Assembly (NCBI GenBank): GCA_903908265.1
Contig: CAIVRI010000159.1
Location: forward strand, 1 to 53,359
DNA from: an uncultured Pseudomonadota bacterium
Lineage (GTDB): Bacteria > Pseudomonadota > Gammaproteobacteria > Steroidobacterales > Steroidobacteraceae
DNA: 53,359 bases
Reading direction: 5' to 3'
Below, one piece after another: positions 34,782 to 42,954 of the stretch. The notes under the pieces were generated by a model. The model saw only the letters and a program-made list of their open reading frames with translations. It searched no databases and was not told where the DNA came from. Every line of letters begins with the position of its first letter. Position 1 is the stretch's first letter. Position numbers and translations under genes: made by a program.

Positions 34782-35630
34782 CTAAGGCCCGGTTGCGATG
34801 GGCCGTGCGGCGTCCCGAGACCACTCGCTGAAGCTACCCGCATAAAGACGGCCGCCAGTGAGGCCGGCGATTTCGAGGGCGAGTAGATTGTGGCAGGCCG
34901 TGACGCCTGAGCCGCACATGGCGATCACGCTGGCAGGCGGTCGGCCGCGCAGTGCGCGGCGAAACTGTTCTGCCAGTTGCGCGGCGGGTAGGAATTGACC
35001 ATCGGCGTTGAGATTGCGGGCGAAATGGAAACTTTGCGCCCCGGGTACGTGGCCTGCGCGGGGATCTAGCGGCTCGATACGTCCCTCAAAGCGTTCAGCG
35101 GAACGGGCGTCCAATAACACGCAGCGCTGGGTGGCGAGCAGGTCCGCTAGGTCGTCTGCGCTGACATGCTGCGTGTCGCTGGCGCTCGGCTCGAAGCGTC
35201 GAGCGGCGACCGAGGAGGCAGCGATTAAGGCCGGTAGCCCTGCTGCTTTCCAGGCAGAAAATCCGCCGTCGAGCACTGCTACACGGCGGTGCCCGAGCCA
35301 CCGCAGTAGCCACCAGAGCCGTGCAGCGTAGGCACCGCCGGAGTCGTCATAAGCGACGACCTGCACATCTGCATCGATGCCTAGTCGCGAAAACGTTGTG
35401 GCAAGGTTAGCCGGATCCGGGAGTGGGTGTCGTCCGCTCCAAGGCGTGCGTGGGGCGGCCAGATCTTCGTCGAGGTGGGCGTACAGGGCACCTGGGATGT
35501 GCCCCTGCAGATAGAGGCTGCGGCCAGATTCAGGTTGGCCGAGCTCAAAGCGGCAGTCAATGACGCGCATTAATGGGTCGGATAGACGACTGCGCAGCGT
35601 CGCGACATCGATCAGTGTTTCATAGTCCAT
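34782..35630 (-). CDS. Sulfurtransferase, two rhodanese domains (SseA-like)
   Basis: A 282-residue protein of two rhodanese domains. The N-terminal one starts with VIDCRFELG and GHIPGALYAHLDEDLA. The C-terminal one has LLDARSAERFEG, GHVPGAQSFHF and the active loop MCGSGVTAC, with catalytic Cys near residue 238. The CGSGVTA loop is the form of 3-mercaptopyruvate sulfurtransferases, while CRKGVTA is that of thiosulfate sulfurtransferases. It probably moves sulfur from mercaptopyruvate to thiols or cyanide. It seems monocistronic. Confidence 0.93.
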   Translation of the reverse strand: MDYETLIDVATLRSRLSDPLMRVIDCRFELGQPESGRSLYLQGHIPGALYAHLDEDLAAPRTPWSGRHPLPDPANLATTFSRLGIDADVQVVAYDDSGGAYAARLWWLLRWLGHRRVAVLDGGFSAWKAAGLPALIAASSVAARRFEPSASDTQHVSADDLADLLATQRCVLLDARSAERFEGRIEPLDPRAGHVPGAQSFHFARNLNADGQFLPAAQLAEQFRRALRGRPPASVIAMCGSGVTACHNLLALEIAGLTGGRLYAGSFSEWSRDAARPIATGP

Positions 35631-35705
35631 CGGAGGCCTCCAATGCGCAGTGTAACGGGATCCTGGTGATGGGGCGGCATCACTGGCGACGTTCAGGTAG
35701 AGTGA

Positions 35706-35746
35706 CGCCCCCCTCAGGCGGGCGTCCGCGCTCGTGGGGGGGGGCG
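35706..35746 (+). promoter_or_regulatory. GC-rich nested hairpin with a nine-G tract in the hss leader
   Basis: CGCCCCCC (35706-35713) can pair with GGGGGGCG (35739-35746). Inside lies a second small stem GCGG/CCGC. The 3' arm is part of a run of nine Gs (35736-35744). The structure ends 60 bases before the homospermidine synthase start and has no T run, so it is more likely leader structure than a terminator. Confidence 0.4.
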
Positions 35747-35806
35747 CCCGGCAAGTCCGGATTGCTGTTTTGGCAACAAATTAACTAAGGTAGGTTTCCG
35801 CACATC

Positions 35807-37237
35807 ATGACCAACCACACGGTTCATGCACAGTTTCAGGGTCGACTCGTCTTTGTAGGGTTCGGCAGCATCGGGCGCGGCGTTTTGCCGCTCATCCTTC
35901 GCCACATTGGCGGGCTTACGCCAGAGCGTATTACGATTGTGACGGCAGACGAAGCCGGTATCGATTGCGCGACGGATTTTGGCGTCAAACACCGGATCGA
36001 GCCGATCAAACCTGAAAATTACCGTGCTGTACTGGAACCGTTGGTCGGCCCGGGAGACTTCCTGCTGAATCTGTCGGTTGACGTGTCGTCGGTCGAGTTG
36101 GTGAAGTTTGCCCGTGAGCGCCGTGCGCTGTATCTGGACACCTGCATCGAGCCATGGACGGGTGGCTATGTGGATACCGCCGTCGATCCGGCGGTGCGCA
36201 GCAACTACTCGATCCGCCACTCTGCCCTGGCGTTACGCATGCCAGATGGTGATGCGTCCCCGCGGCCTACGGCGGTGCTAACGCACGGCGCCAACCCGGG
36301 TCTTGTTTCGCACTTCTTGAAGCAAGCGCTGATTAATATTGCGACCGATTTGGGCCTCGAGTTCGTCGAGCCGTCCAGCCGCGAAGAGTGGGCAGCGTTA
36401 GCGCAGCGACTCGGCGTGAAGGTCGTTCATGTCGCCGAGCGCGATACCCAAGTCCCCAGTATTCCCAAGAAAGTAGGCGAGTTCGTCAACACTTGGTCGG
36501 TCGATGGTTTCATCAGTGAGGGTAGCCAACCGGCAGAATTGGGTTGGGGTACGCACGAGAAAAGTCTGCCGCCAGATGGTCGAACGCACGCCTTTGGTAC
36601 GGGGGCGGCGATTTACCTGATGCAGCCGGGTGCCGCGACGCGTGTGCGTACGTGGGCGCCGAAAGCCGGGCATATCCACGGTTTTCTCATCACGCACAGC
36701 GAAGCGATTTCGATTGCGGATTACTACACCGTGCATGACGGCGGCCAAGCGGTGTATCGGCCGACGTGCCATTACGCGTATCACCCGTCTGATTCGGCGG
36801 TCATGTCGATTCATGAGTTTGCGGGCCGTAATTGGCGCGACCAGCCCGAAAAGCGCATTCTTCTCAATGAGATTTTGCCGGGCGGTATGGACGAGTTAGG
36901 TGTTCTAGTCGCCGGTCATGCGCGCAATGCCTACTGGTATGGTTCGCAGTTGTCGATCGACGAGGCGCGCGCGCTGGCTCCCTACAACAATGCGACCAGC
37001 TTGCAAGTGACGATCGCTGTGCTCTCGGGCATGGTCTGGGCCATAGAAAATCCACAGCGCGGGATCGTTGAGCCCGACGAGATGGACTACAAGCGCAACC
37101 TTGAGATCTGCATGCCGTATCTGGGTACAGTGGTCGGTGAGTACACGGATTGGAACCCCTTGGTGGATCGTTCGCGGCTCTTCCCGGAGGATCTCGATAC
37201 CTCCGATCCATGGCAGTTCAAGAACGTCCGCGTCTAA
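35807..37237 (+). CDS. hss: Homospermidine synthase
   Basis: A 476-residue enzyme that makes homospermidine from two putrescines (or spermidine plus putrescine) with NAD. The N-terminal Rossmann loop is VFVGFGSIGRGVLP. Conserved blocks include DTCIEPWTGGY, LTHGANPGLVSHF and ISEGSQPAELGWGTHEK. Length and blocks fit bacterial Hss, which is related to saccharopine dehydrogenase. No other polyamine gene is adjacent. AAGG lies about 15 bases before ATG 35807. The leader carries a GC-rich hairpin and a G run. Confidence 0.92.
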   Translation: MTNHTVHAQFQGRLVFVGFGSIGRGVLPLILRHIGGLTPERITIVTADEAGIDCATDFGVKHRIEPIKPENYRAVLEPLVGPGDFLLNLSVDVSSVELVKFARERRALYLDTCIEPWTGGYVDTAVDPAVRSNYSIRHSALALRMPDGDASPRPTAVLTHGANPGLVSHFLKQALINIATDLGLEFVEPSSREEWAALAQRLGVKVVHVAERDTQVPSIPKKVGEFVNTWSVDGFISEGSQPAELGWGTHEKSLPPDGRTHAFGTGAAIYLMQPGAATRVRTWAPKAGHIHGFLITHSEAISIADYYTVHDGGQAVYRPTCHYAYHPSDSAVMSIHEFAGRNWRDQPEKRILLNEILPGGMDELGVLVAGHARNAYWYGSQLSIDEARALAPYNNATSLQVTIAVLSGMVWAIENPQRGIVEPDEMDYKRNLEICMPYLGTVVGEYTDWNPLVDRSRLFPEDLDTSDPWQFKNVRV

Positions 37238-37300
37238 GGCGATTGATCTTGACGGCAGCAGCGGACGTCACGGGGTGGCTCGCGGCGTCCGTTTGCGTCT

Positions 37301-37807
37301 CTAGGCCTCGACTGCGCCATAGCGAATAGCCACGACGGCGTAGCGTGGTCGGCCTTCAATAGGAATCTCCACCTCGTCGTCGAGTCGCTTGCCGAGCAGG
37401 GCGCGGGCCAAGGGAGCGTCCATACTGATATAGCGGGGGTCCATGTCGAACTCATCTGGACCCACGATTCGGTAGGTATGCACGGTGCCTGTGGCGTCTT
37501 CCAGATCAAGCCAGGCCCCGAAATACACCCGCTCACGATTCGTGGGTGGCGTTGCAACGACTACGAGTCCATCGAGTCGCTTACGTAGGAAGCGAACACG
37601 GCGATCGATCTCGCGCAGGCGCTTCTTGCCGTAGGTGTATTCGGCATTTTCCGATCGGTCGCCCTGCGCGGCGGCTTCGGAGACGGACTGGGTTACCTGT
37701 GGGCGCTCAATACGCCATAACTGTTCCAGTTCGGCACGCATCCGCTCAGCACCGGCGGGGGTGCTGTACTGCGAGCCTTGCGGTTGTGCCGGGCGCCAAC
37801 GACCCAT
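37301..37807 (-). CDS. greB: Transcription elongation factor GreB
   Basis: A 168-residue Gre factor that rescues backtracked RNA polymerase. The N-terminal coiled coil carries GDRSENAEYTYGKKRLREIDRR at the tip, here split as GDRSENAEYTYGKK and LREIDRR, with the acidic Asp and Glu that enter the polymerase channel. YGKK followed by LREID and RRVRFL is the GreB rather than GreA form. The C-terminal FKBP-like domain is complete. It is divergent from the 64-residue gene at 37875. Confidence 0.94.
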   Translation of the reverse strand: MGRWRPAQPQGSQYSTPAGAERMRAELEQLWRIERPQVTQSVSEAAAQGDRSENAEYTYGKKRLREIDRRVRFLRKRLDGLVVVATPPTNRERVYFGAWLDLEDATGTVHTYRIVGPDEFDMDPRYISMDAPLARALLGKRLDDEVEIPIEGRPRYAVVAIRYGAVEA

Positions 37808-37825
37808 AGGGTCTCCGTGTCAGTT

Positions 37826-37841
37826 TGCGATTTAGATCACG
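37826..37841. promoter_or_regulatory. CRP-like palindrome between greB and the small gene
   Basis: TGCGA-TTTAGA-TCACG matches TGTGA-N6-TCACA in 8 of 10 arm bases. It lies in the 67-base divergent spacer. One such match can occur by chance. Confidence 0.3.
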
Positions 37842-37874
37842 GATTCTACGACGTCGCGTGACTAATCTAACCCT

Positions 37875-38069
37875 ATGAGCATGAAGTTCTACACGCGTTT
37901 CGTTGCCAACCTTGGAAGTGAGGGTGGGCGTGAATACAGCGGCATTGTGGAATTAGATCGGCAGGAGCGGGTGCCGACCGACCCGCGCCTCTTGAGTCAA
38001 TTGATCGCGCGGGACCTGTCCCTCGACGCGGAAGAGGTCCAGGTCTTGCATTGGTCGCGCTTGCACTGA
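37875..38069 (+). CDS. Small protein of unknown function, 64 residues
   Basis: A short protein starting MSMKFYTRFV with the acidic/polar core SGIVELDRQERVPTD and the end VQVLHWSRLH. It has no signal, membrane segment or cysteine, and I do not recognise a family. Evidence for coding: codon use resembles its neighbours, it is followed directly by a perfect terminator, and it is divergent from greB with a likely promoter spacer. There is no Shine-Dalgarno; TAATCT ends 6 bases before the ATG, which could be a -10 for a leaderless message. A second ATG lies two codons in. Confidence 0.6.
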   Translation: MSMKFYTRFVANLGSEGGREYSGIVELDRQERVPTDPRLLSQLIARDLSLDAEEVQVLHWSRLH

Positions 38070-38077
38070 ATCCCCTG

Positions 38078-38112
38078 GCGGACTGCACTCACGTAATCGG
38101 AGTCCGCTTTTT
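38078..38112 (+). terminator. First of two tandem terminators after the small gene
   Basis: A 7-bp stem GCGGACT/AGTCCGC with a 16-base loop is followed by five Ts. It starts 9 bases after the small gene's stop. Confidence 0.8.
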
Positions 38113-38114
38113 CC

Positions 38115-38146
38115 AACCTCGGGTCCAAGGATCCGGGGTTTTTTTT
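38115..38146 (+). terminator. Second of two tandem terminators
   Basis: Stem AACCTCGG/CCGGGGTT (one T-G pair) with a 10-base loop, then a run of eight Ts. It follows the first terminator after 2 bases. Confidence 0.85.
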
Positions 38147-38229
38147 GTTTAAAGAGAGCTATTTCGTCGCCGTGTTCTCGCCCTCGCATGGTTGCAAGCC
38201 TAAAGCAGGGATTCTGGCCGCCCGGTCAG

Positions 38230-38254
38230 AGCGCCCCCAGGGTAGTGGGGCGCT
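38230..38254. repeat. Perfect 8-bp inverted repeat upstream of lemA
   Basis: AGCGCCCC and GGGGCGCT flank a 9-base loop. GGCC follows, then a run of six As. It lies about 95 bases before lemA. It could be a terminator of an opposite-strand transcript (As read as Ts on the minus strand would precede, not follow, the stem) or a leader structure; the direction does not favour a terminator. Confidence 0.4.
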
Positions 38255-38347
38255 GAGGCCAAAAAATCAGCGGCAACCCTTGCGTCGCTGTGGGGGTCAC
38301 CCCATATAGTGGCCAAGATGACCGATTTTTGGTCCAAAGGAGTCTTC

Positions 38348-38962
38348 ATGCGTGCGTTTCCCCGGCTGATCTCCATCGCGGCGTTGGTGGCGTTCTGCGC
38401 GCCGCTGACCGGTTGCGGTTACAACCAAATTCAGACACTCGACGAGCAGACCACCGCCAGTTGGTCTGAAGTGCTGAACCAATATCAGCGCCGCTCCGAT
38501 TTGATCCCCAATCTGGTCAATACGGTCAAGGGCTATGCGCAGCAAGAGCAGGCAGTGCTGATCGGGGTGACTGAAGCGCGCGCTAAGGCGACCTCGATTA
38601 CGGTGAAGCCAGAGGATCCGGCCTCACTCAAGCGTTTCCAGCAAGCGCAGGGTGAAGTGAGCAGCGCGCTGTCACGGTTGTTGGTTGTGTCTGAGAACTA
38701 TCCGCAACTGAAGTCCGATCAGAATTTCCGTGATTTGCAGGTGCAACTGGAAGGCACCGAGAACCGAATCACTGTTGCGCGCAATCGCTATATCCAATCG
38801 GTGCAGCAGTACAACACGACCATTCGGCAGTTCCCGGTCAACCTCACCGCCAAAATGTTTGGTGCGGCCGTAAAGCCGAATTTCACGGTCGAGAACGAAG
38901 CGGCGATTGAGAAACCGCCGGTCGTGGATTTCAACAGTGCACCGTCGAAGCCGGCGAACTGA
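38348..38962 (+). CDS. LemA family lipoprotein
   Basis: A 204-residue protein with a lipoprotein signal (ending LTGCGY, Cys near residue 23) and the helical LemA core: WSEVLNQYQRRSDLIPNLVNTV, split here as WSEVLNQYQRR and DLIPNLVNTVKGY, then ENYPQLKSDQNFRDLQ and LEGTENRI. LemA proteins are envelope helical bundles of uncertain role. AAGGAG stands 6 bases before ATG 38348. It is the head of a unit with two TPM-domain genes, a combination seen widely in bacteria. The next ATG begins immediately after its stop. Confidence 0.93.
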   Translation: MRAFPRLISIAALVAFCAPLTGCGYNQIQTLDEQTTASWSEVLNQYQRRSDLIPNLVNTVKGYAQQEQAVLIGVTEARAKATSITVKPEDPASLKRFQQAQGEVSSALSRLLVVSENYPQLKSDQNFRDLQVQLEGTENRITVARNRYIQSVQQYNTTIRQFPVNLTAKMFGAAVKPNFTVENEAAIEKPPVVDFNSAPSKPAN

Positions 38963-39853
38963 ATGATCGCAGCCCGCGCCCGAGGCGTCGTTGCGGCACT
39001 GGTGCTGCTCGGTGTCCTTGGGTTCGGCGTAGGAGCGCGAGCGACCCTTGACGAGGGGCTGCGACCGTTGCCCGCGGTGGCGCGGGTGGTCGATGAGGTG
39101 GGCCTGCTGCAGCCGGATGAGCGCCGTGCGCTCGAAGGTAAGTTGGCGCAGTTAGAGACCCAGAAAGGTAGCCAGTGGGCGGTGGTGATTGTCGCGACGA
39201 CACAGCCTGAGGTCATCGAACAGTATGGGATACGTCTTGCCGATGCCTGGAAACTGGGCCGCCAAGGCGTGGACGACGGGGTGCTACTGATCATTGCGAC
39301 GCAGGACCACCACTTCCGTTGGGAGGTGGGTCGCGGATTAGAGGGGGCGATCACTGATCTAGGCTCCGCACGCATTTCCGATGAATATTTACGTCCAGCG
39401 TTTCGGCAGGGTAATTTCTATGGCGGTATCGACCGTGCGCTCGACAAAGCGATGGGTCTTTTGAATGGCGAGCCCTTACCGCCCCCGCCGCAAGGACTGC
39501 AAGCAGGTCACCGCGATGGGGCACAAAGTGTGCTTAGCGTGCTGGCCTTTGCCATTTTTGCGGGTCTTTTTTTCCGTACCTTCCTAGGCCGCCTTGGCGG
39601 CGCCTTGGTGGCCGCAATCTTGGCGGGCGCGATCGTGCACTTTGTGCTCGGCATTCTCGCCCTCTCGATCGTTGTCGGTCTGGTTGCTTTCTTTCCGACG
39701 CTCCTGCTCGGCCTCGGGGGGGTCGCCGGTTTCTATGGCGGCGGCTCCGGTGGCGCCGGCATGGGCGGTGGTTTTGGCGGGGGTGGTGGGGGCGGCGGCT
39801 TCAGTGGTGGCGGCGGGGGCTTTGGTGGTGGTGGTTCGTCGGGGAGTTGGTGA
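38963..39853 (+). CDS. TPM domain membrane protein, YgcG-like
   Basis: A 296-residue protein: signal peptide (about 1-27), a periplasmic TPM domain (VVDEVGLLQPDERRALEGKL, split as VVDEVGLL and DERRALEGKL; VVIVATTQ; GVDDGVLLIIA; RWEVGRGLEGAI), two hydrophobic segments (about 186-206 and 212-250) and a C-terminal tail of glycine runs ending SSGSW. This is the YgcG/Psb32 type, and the glycine tail is common in the family. The start abuts the lemA stop. Role unknown; linked to envelope or membrane-protein quality in a general way. Confidence 0.92.
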   Translation: MIAARARGVVAALVLLGVLGFGVGARATLDEGLRPLPAVARVVDEVGLLQPDERRALEGKLAQLETQKGSQWAVVIVATTQPEVIEQYGIRLADAWKLGRQGVDDGVLLIIATQDHHFRWEVGRGLEGAITDLGSARISDEYLRPAFRQGNFYGGIDRALDKAMGLLNGEPLPPPPQGLQAGHRDGAQSVLSVLAFAIFAGLFFRTFLGRLGGALVAAILAGAIVHFVLGILALSIVVGLVAFFPTLLLGLGGVAGFYGGGSGGAGMGGGFGGGGGGGGFSGGGGGFGGGGSSGSW

Positions 39854-39854
39854 C

Positions 39855-40355
39855 ATGGCACTGATCCTGCGGCTAGTCCGTCATTTGCTACAAAGCCCAA
39901 CTGCGGTTCGTCGGCGCTTCACGCCGACCGTCTTAGATGCCATCGAGGCGGCGGTCGGCCGTGCCGAGGCGCAACACGGTGGTGAAGTACGTTTCGTCGT
40001 AGAGTCGGATCTGGGGATTGCGGCGCTGTTGGCCCGGCGATCCGCCCGGGATCGCGCCATCGACGTCTTTGCGGCCAAGCGGGTTTGGGATACCGCCCAT
40101 AATAATGGCGTCCTCGTATACGTGCTGTGGGCGGATCGAGCGGTCGAAATTGTCGCTGACCGAGGCTTCAATGGCCTCGTTAGCGCCGACGAGTGGGCCG
40201 AAGCCTGTCGTTCGATGGAGCGCGCGTTCCGTGCCGGGGATTGGCAAGGCGGCGCTGTATCCGGCGTCGCGACCGTAGGTAAACTGGTGGCCCGTCATTA
40301 TCCGGCCAGCGACCACAAGCCAAATGAATTGCCCGATCGTCCGTTGCTGCTCTAG
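39855..40355 (+). CDS. TPM domain protein, second copy
   Basis: A 166-residue single TPM domain without a signal peptide: AIEAAVGRAEAQHGGEVRFVV, read as AIEAAVGRAEAQ and GGEVRFVVE, then HNNGVLVYVLWADRAVEIVAD and a final helix pair. It is typical of the shorter protein that follows YgcG-type genes. It starts 1 base after the previous stop. Its end overlaps the start of the L,D-transpeptidase gene by 32 bp, so translation of the two is linked. Confidence 0.88.
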   Translation: MALILRLVRHLLQSPTAVRRRFTPTVLDAIEAAVGRAEAQHGGEVRFVVESDLGIAALLARRSARDRAIDVFAAKRVWDTAHNNGVLVYVLWADRAVEIVADRGFNGLVSADEWAEACRSMERAFRAGDWQGGAVSGVATVGKLVARHYPASDHKPNELPDRPLLL

Positions 40356-41502
40356 AGCGGTCAGCATCCTTGCCGTAGCGGTGGTGGCGGCTTGCTCGAC
40401 GGCGCCGGCGCCCCTGCCGGTGGCCATGGTGCCGGAAGTGGCGGTCTTCAGTGCCCCGGTTGCGCTGCCGCGGGCGCAAGCAGCGGATCGTTTCACGCTG
40501 GTGCCGGGCGAAGGCGTAGTGGGCGCGGTCATTATCACGGTTGCCGCGGCCGATGACACACTGCCCGACATTGCCCGACGTTTTAACGTCGGCTACGAGG
40601 AAATCGTCCGCGCCAATCCAGGCGTAGATCCCTGGCTGCCGGGGCGTGGGCGGGAAATCGTCGTGCCGACGGCGTTCGTATTGCCGAATGCACCCCAAGA
40701 GGGTGTAGTGGTGAATATTGCCGCGATGCGTTTGTTTTATTACCCCCGCGTGCCCAAGGGCGCACCCCGGGTGGTGATCACGCATCCGATTGGCATTGGC
40801 AAAGTGGGTTGGAAAACACCAGAAGGCGTGACCCGGATTGTGGCGCGACAGAAGGATCCAGTCTGGATACCGCCCGATTCGGTACGCAAGGAACATCGTG
40901 ATAACGGTGATCCGCTGCCGGCTACAGTGCTGGCCGGTCCCGACAATCCGCTTGGCGCGCATCTATTCCGCCTTGGTTGGCCCACCTACCTAATCCATGG
41001 CACCAACAAGCCTTATGGGGTTGGGATGCGTTCCAGTCATGGCTGCCTGCGTCTTTATCCAGAGGATATCGCGGCGCTATTTGATGCCATCCCTATAGGC
41101 ACGACCGTGCAGGTCGTGAATCAACCGACAGTGCTCGGCTGGCGTGCCGGTACGCTCTATGTCCAAGCCTTCGGTCCTATGGAGGACGATCGACAGGCTG
41201 CTGCGCGTCCGCTGGCAACGGCTGCCGCGATGCAGACGTCGCTAGGGCGGCGTCTCGATGCGCACGGTGCGGTCGTTGATTGGGCGCGCGTGGCGCGCGA
41301 ATCAGTGGTCGCTTCGGGGCTGCCCATGCCGGTCAGTGGACCACAGGAAGCGAGCCTCGTATCGACCCTTGCGGCGGCTGCGCGCGTGACGAACACGCTG
41401 CCAATCGGCGCGTCTTGGAACGGGCGCGGTGGCTCGCTCGAGGACGAGCGGCAATACGCTGAACTGCTGCGCGAGCGGGAGTCCGAGCCCGCAGGACGCT
41501 GA
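40324..41502 (+). CDS. L,D-transpeptidase (YkuD) lipoprotein with LysM-like domain
   Basis: A 392-residue envelope enzyme. A lipoprotein signal ends VVAACS (Cys near 24). A LysM-like segment (AADDTLPDIARRFNVGYEEIV, split as AADDTLPDIARRF and GYEEIVRANPGVDPW) precedes the YkuD domain. The catalytic block is HGTNKPYGVGMRSSHGCLRL, with Cys near residue 240. Family members make 3-3 crosslinks or attach lipoproteins to peptidoglycan, as ErfK/YbiS do. A 120-residue tail of low complexity follows. The start lies 32 bp inside the TPM gene; ATG 40324 is needed to keep the signal peptide. Confidence 0.92.
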   Translation: MNCPIVRCCSRAVSILAVAVVAACSTAPAPLPVAMVPEVAVFSAPVALPRAQAADRFTLVPGEGVVGAVIITVAAADDTLPDIARRFNVGYEEIVRANPGVDPWLPGRGREIVVPTAFVLPNAPQEGVVVNIAAMRLFYYPRVPKGAPRVVITHPIGIGKVGWKTPEGVTRIVARQKDPVWIPPDSVRKEHRDNGDPLPATVLAGPDNPLGAHLFRLGWPTYLIHGTNKPYGVGMRSSHGCLRLYPEDIAALFDAIPIGTTVQVVNQPTVLGWRAGTLYVQAFGPMEDDRQAAARPLATAAAMQTSLGRRLDAHGAVVDWARVARESVVASGLPMPVSGPQEASLVSTLAAAARVTNTLPIGASWNGRGGSLEDERQYAELLRERESEPAGR

Positions 41503-41568
41503 CCGTCACAGAATCGTCATCGGTTTGTAATACCTTCGCGTGCGTGTAACAGTCGGCGTGGGGCTTGC

Positions 41569-42726
41569 GTGCGTATTTTGATGGTTTCCGACGTTTCGTT
41601 TCCCCGTGTCAACGGAGTCTCTACGTCGATCGCGACGTTTCGTCAAAGCCTCACTGAGTTGGGCCACCCCTCGACGCTCATTGCGCCGGACTATGCGCAG
41701 GCGGGTGCCGGCACACCGGACATTCTGCGCATCCGCGCCCGTGCTGTCCCGCTAGACCCTGAGGATCGCTTCATGAGTGGGCGCGCTATCCGCAGACTGG
41801 AAGCGCGTTTGCGGGAGGACGCCTATGACGTCGTGCATGTTCACACCCCTTTCGTCGCCCATTACGCTGGTGTGGCGCTTGCTCGTCGGCTGGGTATTCC
41901 GGTCGTGGAAACCTACCATACGTTTTTTGAAGAGTACTTTCACCATTACGCCGCCTTTTTGCCGGGCTGGGTGACGCGGCGTGTAGCCCGCTCCATGACG
42001 GTAGCGCAGTGTCGCGCCGTCGATGCGCTGGTCGTGCCGTCACCGCAGATGCTGCATAAGCTGCGTCAATACGGCGTGCAAACGCGGGCGGAAGTATTGC
42101 CCACTGGCATTGATGGGCGCTTCCGTGGCGGTGACGGCGCCCGCTTCCGCGCCGCTCATGGGATCCCGGTTGATCGGCCGGTACTGGTACATATTTCGCG
42201 TGTGGCCCATGAAAAGAACATCGACTTTATTTTGCAGATGCTCGTCTATGTGGTGCGGGTAGTGCCGGCAGCGCTGCTGATCATCGCTGGCGAGGGTCCG
42301 GCATTAGCGCACCTGAAAGCGCTGACACAGCGGCTAGGGTTGGGTCCTCACGTGCTGTTTGTCGGCTACCTTGATCGGGCCTCGACGCTGTTGGATTGCT
42401 ATTGCGCCGGCAATGCCTTCGTATTCGCGTCTCGTACCGAGACCCAAGGACTCGTGCTATTGGAAGCATTGGCGCTAGGGACCCCGGTCGTGTCGACGGC
42501 GGTGATGGGGACGGCCGACGTGCTAAAGGACGCCAAGGGAGCGATTGTTGTGCCGGAGGACGAACAGGCCTTTGCCAATGCGGTCATTCGCGTGCTGCAG
42601 GAACCGGAGTTGCGTGCGCACCTGGCTGCACTGGCTCCCGCCGATGCGTCCGCATGGTCTGCACCGGCGATGGCCACCCGTCTTGTGGATTTGTACTCAA
42701 GCCTTCGAGCCGGGAGACCGATATAG
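41569..42726 (+). CDS. Glycosyltransferase family 4
   Basis: A 385-residue GT-B glycosyltransferase starting at GTG 41569 (RILMVSDVSFPRVNGVS). VVHVHTPFVAHYAG and VPVVETYHTF are N-terminal acceptor-side blocks. The donor site is SRTETQGLVLLEALALGTPVVS with the E-x7-E pattern. The N-terminal region resembles glycosyltransferases acting on diacylglycerol or related lipids. The acceptor cannot be fixed from sequence. It follows the L,D-transpeptidase after 66 bases. Confidence 0.9.
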   Translation: MRILMVSDVSFPRVNGVSTSIATFRQSLTELGHPSTLIAPDYAQAGAGTPDILRIRARAVPLDPEDRFMSGRAIRRLEARLREDAYDVVHVHTPFVAHYAGVALARRLGIPVVETYHTFFEEYFHHYAAFLPGWVTRRVARSMTVAQCRAVDALVVPSPQMLHKLRQYGVQTRAEVLPTGIDGRFRGGDGARFRAAHGIPVDRPVLVHISRVAHEKNIDFILQMLVYVVRVVPAALLIIAGEGPALAHLKALTQRLGLGPHVLFVGYLDRASTLLDCYCAGNAFVFASRTETQGLVLLEALALGTPVVSTAVMGTADVLKDAKGAIVVPEDEQAFANAVIRVLQEPELRAHLAALAPADASAWSAPAMATRLVDLYSSLRAGRPI

Positions 42727-42761
42727 TAGCGTCTGGCTGAAGTCGACTGAGGACGACCACG

Positions 42762-42902
42762 ATGCAGACGCCTTGGATGCGTGTGATGCTGGAGGAAATT
42801 GAGCGTAAGCGGCGCGATGCTGCGGATGCGCGCGCAGAAGCGGCGCGTCGTGCCGTAACGCAGGCGAACGCCAAGGCGTCCAAACCGGCGCGGCCCTCCT
42901 GA
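42762..42902 (+). CDS. Small charged helical protein, 46 residues
   Basis: A short frame starting MQTPWMRVMLEEIERK with a GAGG 8 bases upstream. After the first ten residues it is one highly charged Arg/Glu/Ala helix, likely amphipathic or coiled-coil, ending KPARPS. No signal is present. I do not recognise the family with certainty. It lies 35 bases after the glycosyltransferase and 52 bases before the sheath gene, on the same strand. Ribosome-binding site, spacing and low-complexity helix favour a real gene, but the GC-rich frame could be accidental. Confidence 0.5.
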   Translation: MQTPWMRVMLEEIERKRRDAADARAEAARRAVTQANAKASKPARPS

Positions 42903-42927
42903 GCGGCTACACGCTGTGTGGTACCCT

Positions 42928-42949
42928 CCTCTCCAGTCTTCCGGAGAGG
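42928..42949 (+). promoter_or_regulatory. Hairpin that pairs the sheath gene's ribosome-binding site
   Basis: CCTCTCC (42928-42934) is the exact complement of GGAGAGG (42943-42949), with an 8-base loop. The second arm is the Shine-Dalgarno of the TTG start at 42955, five bases on. In RNA the arm would be masked unless the hairpin opens. Confidence 0.6.
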
Positions 42950-42954
42950 CCCGG

